From contig JASXTE010000012.1 of assembly GCA_030280995.1 (NCBI GenBank), positions 7,663,001 to 7,727,000 of the forward strand: a stretch of DNA of 64,000 bases. Direction: 5' to 3'. Both the position numbers and the translations under genes were made by a program. The notes below the pieces were generated by a model. The model ran no database searches, had not been told where the DNA came from, and saw only the letters and a program-made list of their open reading frames with translations. Below, in pieces: positions 58,832 through 64,000 of the stretch. Numbering within the stretch: the first letter of the stretch is position 1; each line of letters opens with the position of its first letter. The DNA is from Hemileia vastatrix. Lineage: Eukaryota > Basidiomycota > Pucciniomycetes > Pucciniales > Zaghouaniaceae.

Positions 58832-60366
58832 TTAGCCATCTAAAGGTAGCTTTTCTGGAGCAAACTCAAACTCGTAAGGTAGAACAAGACCGCGCTGGCC
58901 GTCCCGAAAAAGACGGATGTATTTGACTACGTCTTTGACGTAAGCTTCCAGACTAAAATTGTTCAAAATCCAATCTTGGGCCTGCTTAGCCTTTTGCACA
59001 CGTTCTTGCTCGTGTTCTAACCACCATTGAAGGGTTTTAATTATGTGCTGATCAGAATCAGCGTTGGACATGGGCACAATGACCTTGCGGAAGTCGGAAG
59101 CACGATCTAAAGGCACATTTCCAGCAATGAGACACCCAGCAGCAGCAGCCTCCACATATTTTTGAACGGAATAGCCCCAGCGTGAGTCTGTAACAAGGCA
59201 TATTTTGGCTCTTCCAAAGTCCGTTCCGAAATCACGCAGTTGCTGTTCCTGAATCTCTGCAGTTACAACCCGAGTGCGATCTTTGGGAAGCTTGATGTCC
59301 TCATATCCAGGATGACCACGGATCCAGCCAGGCAGCGAGTGATTACGGATCATGTCTGCTAGGCGTGCACGAAACGGATAAAACGCCCCAAGGTCGCCCG
59401 CGATAATGATGTCTTGAGGTTTTGCGTCTTCGACTGGATGATAAAATGTCTCTTTTGAGATAAAGTGAGGCTGATGAGTCAACAAAGCTTGTTTGCCAAA
59501 TTTAGCACGATATTCAAACAATTCGTGTGCATAGGGTGCCAAAACCAGCGTCACATTGGCCTCTACAATGTGATGCATTTTGTTAGCTAGTTCCTGGTCT
59601 TGTGGCACCGGTTGACAGTTCAAAATATATAGGAAAGCCTACCAGCGTAAAACTCTTCCTTCCGCATGTCGCGCATCTCGTGAGGACGATCAATAATAAT
59701 GACCCCACGACCTTGCCGGCTAAGCTCTGCAACTTGTTGAAACCATGGCAAAGGGTCAATATGGAGAAACTTAGTCTGGTCATTGTTGAAGTAAACAAGA
59801 GCGGCGTCAAAGTAGTCTGGTTTGCCATAGTGGGCCTTGATATTTTCAGTAAGCGAGCGGTTCTGGTGCCACTTTGGAAATCCAGGACCCCACATCTCTG
59901 CGTGCGAGACCAAGTCAGACTGTCGGACAAATGCGTCTTATAGCACAAAAAGAAGGATGTGAGGAATTTACAATAGCCAAAAAACATGATGGAGATATGT
60001 GACGATATATAAACACATACAGTGGGAGTGAATATACCAACGGTCCATCAAGACCTCAGACGTATCCTTATCGATTAGATGGAGAATCCTTAGTTTAGGT
60101 TTTGATTCCCATAAACATGAGCCTCGACAGCGGAGAAATGAGACTGAGGAGGGAGAAAAGCTAGAGACAGCAAGTAAGGAGATGAGAGAAAGACATCCAG
60201 CAATTAGTGCAAGCAACTTGACGGTTCCAATTCTGGAGTGCGGAATACGGGAATAGGTAGGAGGATGGAATAAGTAGGCGGCATGTTGTGGAGGTTGATA
60301 ATGAGGAGAGTTGGAGGGAGAGAGTTCATCGGTTTCGGTAGACAAAGGCAAATATTCAACACCCAT
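58832..60366 (-). CDS. Putative type II membrane glycosyltransferase, three exons
   Basis: Proposed minus-strand exons are 60366-60021, 59936-59643 and 59598-58832, with introns of 84 nt (GTATGT...AAG) and 44 nt (GTAGGC...AAG), giving 468 aa. Reading phase is preserved at both junctions and restores RWYIHSHYAFVRQSDLVSHA and EEFYADQELANKMHHI. Residues 1-47 are cytosolic-type, 48-70 form one hydrophobic signal anchor (TVKLLALIAGCLSLISLLAV), and the rest is a lumenal catalytic part. The C-terminal half ends with a GT-B-like donor-site pattern, GYSVQKYVEAAAAGCLIAGN, followed by IVPMSNAD and a helical tail. This suggests a Golgi/ER glycosyltransferase (GT1-like fold); donor and acceptor are unknown. 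Base composition is clearly more GC-rich than the surroundings, and no stops interrupt it, so it is likely a functional host gene. The start is the first ATG of the open frame before the anchor. Confidence 0.75.
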
Positions 60367-61084
60367 TGTAAGCCAGAACCCTCAGGAGGACGTGTCCTAC
60401 TGCAAGAATCAAAGGATGAAGGGGCAAAAGAGTGGAATCGATGTGGGAAATTGTGGCTGCAGATTAATGTCTGTTGTTTATATGTAGAGCTGTTCTTTTT
60501 GGGAAAATCCGAGCTACGATCAAAAGACTTAATTAAATAATTATTGCTTGCACCTTGATTCGCTTCTATGATTCTCCCACTAAACGACGGATGTAAATTT
60601 CCTGTCGCTTTTAAAATTGGCCGCCTTAAAACCAGATAGACACAAAGTAAGGCAAACATGTAATGAAAACGTTAATGTAATGAGCGTGAAAATGTTCATC
60701 AGAAGTGAAATTACCATTATAATTTATTTTTCTTTTTACACCTTTCGATTGCGCCACATTAAAGCAATTCAATAAATATCTATCTGAATTGGGCACCAGC
60801 AATTACTATGTTTCAGAGTTATTCTTATCGTGGAATAATTCTTAGGTTTGAAATAAAACTTTTTTCTACAAAGAGACCTTTTTTCATTGTGTAAACTTTA
60901 AGTTTCAAGGAAGAACTGGAGAAAACACTTATCTTCAATGACCGCGGTACAACAGCTGAAAATAACCGCTCAAGTACTACTATTGTAATTTCGGTCAAGT
61001 GTTTTTATTTGAGTTCACACTTTGGGTTGGACATTTGTTTATATTTGACTTTTCGCCTTCGAACTTCCTTTCTTGAAAATTTGA
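60367..61084. other. Upstream region of the glycosyltransferase gene
   Basis: No gene. Expected to hold the promoter of the minus-strand gene. No distinct motif identified. Confidence 0.4.
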
Positions 61085-61087
61085 TCA

Positions 61088-61420
61088 TGCTATTCCATCA
61101 AATCACGTTGTAAAAAAAGATAAAGAGGCCGAAATCTACTTGAAAGCCATACTAAGGCCAAGAACCTGGTATCTCTAGGAACAAGGTGTACAACTAACAA
61201 TGGCTCCGCTTGAGCATTGACCGAAATCACGGAATGCAAAAATGGATCTCCAATAACTTTTTGCGCTTGTTCTTGTAACTCATTCAATTTTAGAGATTGT
61301 TAACTGGTTGATGATACTTGAGGTGGCAATATGAGAAGAATCATCTACATTCTTCTTCATGTTTTGATCCCTTGATGGGAGAGGTGGGGGCACTGAAGTA
61401 ACTCTAATGAAGAAGATGGT
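61088..61420 (-). pseudogene. Unrecognised gene fragment with one frameshift
   Basis: The minus strand reads VTSVPPPLPSRDQNMKKNVD, DSSHIATSSIINQLTISKIE then a stop. One base shift at about 61290 continues as LKLNELQEQAQKVIGDPF, HSVISVNAQAEPLLVVHLVP, RDTRFLALVWLSSRFRPLYL and FLQRDLME-stop. Residue composition and GC content look like real protein, so this may be a decayed or partial exon. Family not recognised. An intron near the shift is an alternative to a frameshift. Confidence 0.4.
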
Positions 61421-61790
61421 GTAAACTATTTATTAAAACTACCGTGAAACGGTCATCGGGCAAGTCTGGCTTTTATTATTGCGTTGTAAAATCACCGATT
61501 TGTGGTGATTTTTTATTTGATGCTAGTCATTGTTATTTTATATTCAGGTTTTATGTGACTTCTTTTTTTTATTGTAAATAAAAGATCTAACCCACAAGTT
61601 GGAGAAGCTCCAATGATACTAGCGAATATATTAGCTACCTGACATTTAAATTAAAATGATCATGACGCAATAAAATAATTTGATGGGGCAATGTGATTTT
61701 GGACTGAAAAATGTCACGCCGAATGCAAAAATGAAACTAGAATACTGTAAAGACCAAAAGTACAAAAATACAACTACTCACACCACGTGC
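61420..61790. other. Intergenic stretch
   Basis: No gene. Nothing recognised apart from an AT-rich segment near 61620-61680. Confidence 0.4.
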
Positions 61791-61794
61791 AAAC

Positions 61795-61862
61795 AGCCGA
61801 CGAAATCACACCCACGTCGCTACGACGTTGACCCGACGTGGGGGAAGGGTGCTGCGTCGGCT
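61795..61862. repeat. GC-rich nested inverted repeat
   Basis: AGCCGACG (61795-61802) pairs with CGTCGGCT (61855-61862). Inside it, CCCACGTCG (61811-61819) pairs with CGACGTGGG (61834-61842). All arms are perfect. It stands out as a CpG-rich island in AT-rich sequence. Confidence 0.75.
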
Positions 61863-62084
61863 AAAATTTAGGTGGCCATCAAGTCGGCTGAAGCCAGGTT
61901 CATGGAACTATGTGGGATAACTTCATGTCACCATACCTTGCAATCAATAGGGGGTGTCAAACATGACAAATGTGGAAACACATTAAATTCATTTCTAGTC
62001 AAAAAAAATAGGACTCCCATCTATACTACGTCATCAAAAGAAGGATATTTAACAGTAAAAATCAATATAATCAAAAGTTTATAA

Positions 62085-62973
62085 GAGCATCCACCCTGTT
62101 GAGAGTGTGCATCTCTGTGCATCTTCGACTTACATGCACTTTACACATGAGTTACACTACTGAAATCGTGTATTCATTCCTCATGTACAAAAATTTTCAC
62201 TAACTGCAAGTTACACACAAAAGGGGGTATCAAACTTTGAAAATTTGTAATTATTTAAAAGGTATTTCACAACACAAAAAATAGCAACAAAATTGACATT
62301 AATTCTCAGTAAAAAGGTGTTTTTGGGGCACAATATGTCATATTTTAAAAAATAATCATGGTGTTTTGGTGGAAAAAAGAGGTATTTTGAAATGGAAGAT
62401 TTATAACTTTGAAACCCCCCAATATTCACTCCTGGTGGCAAACCCATTTCCTCACCAATATTCTACTTTCTTTTTTTCACTCAATTGCATTTCCACAACA
62501 CTCAACACAAAACTTACTAATGCCAACATACAACATTCTCAATGAATTTGTTCCTCTTCAAGTGGGGACCAGTTTGGGGACCTCTTTTCCTTAGTTTCAT
62601 TGATCTTAGGGCTGGATAAAGGTGTTTTCATTGTTGTTTACATCTAGTAGTTGAAATTTTTTTGATTTGGGTGGTTAAATGGGTGTGTAGAGTGAGAAAA
62701 GTGAAAATTGGTAAGACTTTAGTGTTACTGAAATGTGAGAAGGGAGAGGATGAAAAATGGACGGGCAAAATGAATTGGTGAAAAACTCGCGCGTGTGCAA
62801 ACGACTTAGTTTAAGGTTCGTGCACTTTGTTGTAACTATGCACACTTTGCAGAAAAAATTAGCAATGTCACAGGTCACTCAGGGGTCACATTGCCATCAG
62901 GAATGAAGATTTTTGACAATTTTCAGTAATTTATGCATACACGGACTTGCACATCTAATCAGGGTGGATGCTC
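62085..62973. mobile_element. Middle TIR element, PIF/Harbinger-like
   Basis: GAGCATCCACCCTG at 62085-62098 and its exact reverse complement at 62960-62973, with imperfect complementarity continuing for about 20 more bases. It is flanked by TAA on both sides (62082-62084, 62974-62976). A three-base TWA duplication and a GAGCATCC-type end are typical of PIF/Harbinger (Tourist-type) elements. 889 bp with no transposase reading frame, so non-autonomous. Confidence 0.75.
62223..62420. mobile_element. Inner 198-bp MITE inside the Harbinger-like element
   Basis: GGGGGTATCAAACTTTG at the left and TTTGAAACCCCC at the right. Same length and interior as the copy at 36633-36830, including the 23-base block at 62339-62361. 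The flanking bases are AA rather than TA, so the ends have drifted. Confidence 0.75.
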
Positions 62974-63042
62974 TAAGCTATTTTTTTGATTGAAAAAAAT
63001 GAGATTTGCTGAAGGCTGATTTGCAATGTTTGACACCCCCTA

Positions 63043-63960
63043 ATTTATTGGCTGAATAAATAAAAAAGAAAGGCCTTAAAGGCATCATTCTTTTCAAGTT
63101 GCAACAGAGACCACCTTTTTATTTTTATTATTTCATCCCCATTAAGTTAGTAGTACTTCTTGCTTGCCGCTGCCCTATGCTGATGATAGTTGTCAAGGGA
63201 ACTTTTATGTCTAAAAGGTTTTTAATGGAGGTCCAACGGTTGTGATAGGGGAATTTTGGGATTTCAAAGTTTAGGTATGTATGTTTATCCTTTATTTGCT
63301 TTACTCAAGTTAAAGAGGTAAAAAATTTAATAAATATTATAATTAATGATTTAGAATTTCTGTAAATAAATACTAAAAACAATAAATAGTAATAAATATG
63401 TTGATTGTAATAAGTTGGTTTAATAAAATAATAAGTAAGTAAGGAATCTTCAAAAACAACCAGAAAGGAAGGCCTTATATAGGCAAAGGAGAGACAAAGC
63501 ATGGTGTTAAAATTCTACATACAGTAGTCTGAGAGAAGAAAGGAATATTCCAGAAAAATATTTCCAATTAATAAGGTTGTTCCAAAAAGAAGGTGTCAGA
63601 AAGGTGTATTTACTGTATATGACAGAAATAAATTAATATATTTAAAATTTACTGTAAATGTCAATTTTAAATAAGTAATTTGAGTTTTTTGTAGGTATTT
63701 AATTTTATTTAAATTTTTATTGTAATTTATTTTAATATTAATTTCTATTTCTTTTAACCTGTCATTGAGCACGGTGTTAGAAAATAGAAATATAAGGGAC
63801 ATTTTAATATTAATTTTAATTATTCACTAACTTTACCATTTTGTAATTAGTTAATTTGTTATAGGTAAATTTAATGTAAATAAATTATAATTAATAAATT
63901 AAAATAATAAGGCGTGGCTTCATCCTGTAAATAATTAATTATTTTACTGGGTAAGTCTAG
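63043..63960. other. AT-rich intergenic stretch
   Basis: No gene. TGTCAGAAAG at 63594 could be the far end of the LTR whose start is at 63974, but no target duplication supports it. Confidence 0.35.
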
Positions 63961-63974
63961 CAGCCTGGCTGACA
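63961..63974 (-). repeat. LTR terminus resembling element 2 LTR (minus orientation)
   Basis: Reverse complement reads TGTCAGCCAGGCTG; the first 13 bases equal the start of the element 2 LTR. Similarity then falls off (CCCAGTAAA against TCCAGTAAA). Suggests an inverted, diverged LTR ending at the window edge. Confidence 0.4.
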
Positions 63975-64000
63975 ATAGTGTTGGATTGCCCTAGCACTTT

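Larger units (their letters stand above)
61950..63040. mobile_element. Outer TIR element (MITE) of the nest
   Basis: GGGGGTGTCAAACAT at 61950 and its exact reverse complement ending at 63040, flanked by TA (61948-61949, 63041-63042). After subtracting the inner insertion plus its 3-bp duplication the element is about 199 bp, the same size as the 198-bp GGGGGTATCAAA copies, so it is a member of that family interrupted by another element. Confidence 0.8.

Noticed and set aside
60204..60659. ORFs overlapping exon 1 of the glycosyltransferase on both strands
   Set aside because: Shadows of the real exon in other frames; no motifs.
61680..62084. Two consecutive plus-strand ORFs as a gene
   Set aside because: They run through the GC-rich palindrome and the end of a TIR element and stop at the TAA target duplication; no recognisable domain.
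1..64000. tRNA or rRNA genes
   Set aside because: No cloverleaf-like or rRNA-like sequence was recognised by eye; a covariance-model scan would be needed to exclude them.

Overview
The window is eukaryotic, AT-rich, gene-poor and packed with transposons. It has no bacterial-style operons, ribosome binding sites or CRISPR. I infer a filamentous fungus, probably a basidiomycete with a large repeat-swollen genome of the rust-fungus type. The reasons are very short GT-AG introns (44-84 nt), chromodomain Ty3/gypsy elements, Ty1/copia relics and abundant small TIR elements. The species call is an inference and was not checked by any search.

Layout. Positions 1-3300 hold a broken Ty3/gypsy pol (+). 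3300-10226 is AT-rich repeat debris: a 710-bp hexanucleotide array, a degenerate DFKL peptide-repeat stretch and an old LTR (called LTR-C here) at 8176. 10232-19872 is a full-length Ty3/gypsy chromovirus (element 1: LTRs of 1502 bp, TSD AGATC). 22090-24610 is an 11-bp-based satellite with higher-order structure. 26018-35183 is a second, related chromovirus (element 2: LTRs of 1139 bp, TSD TTTCT). 38149-40655 is a 2.5-kb uninterrupted polypurine satellite. 44453-46230 is a minus-strand gypsy gag relic that belongs to an LTR-C element. The LTR of that element was split by a decayed Ty1/copia element (about 47449-53118). 53590-54160 is a foldback structure. 56202-58139 holds LTR-C interrupted by a solo LTR related to element 1, followed by a 311-bp TIR element. 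58832-60366 (minus) is the only convincing host gene, a three-exon type II membrane glycosyltransferase. 61950-63040 is a nest of three TIR elements inside one another.

The most interesting signal is in the two chromoviruses. In both, a GTAAGT donor lies a few codons after the presumed gag ATG and a GCAG acceptor follows 58 or 64 nt later. Retaining this intron keeps the ATG in the gag frame. Splicing it shifts translation into a second, overlapping frame (ORF1, 159 and 205 aa), which is conserved between the two elements (WKWD motif, basic tail, final Pro-Trp-stop). This looks like a one-ATG splice switch between Gag and an accessory protein.

Both elements are young by LTR identity (about 99.3% and 99.6% by eye). 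Both copies are nevertheless damaged. Element 1 has three in-frame stops and an RNase H active-site change. Element 2 has a small gag deletion that shifts the frame.
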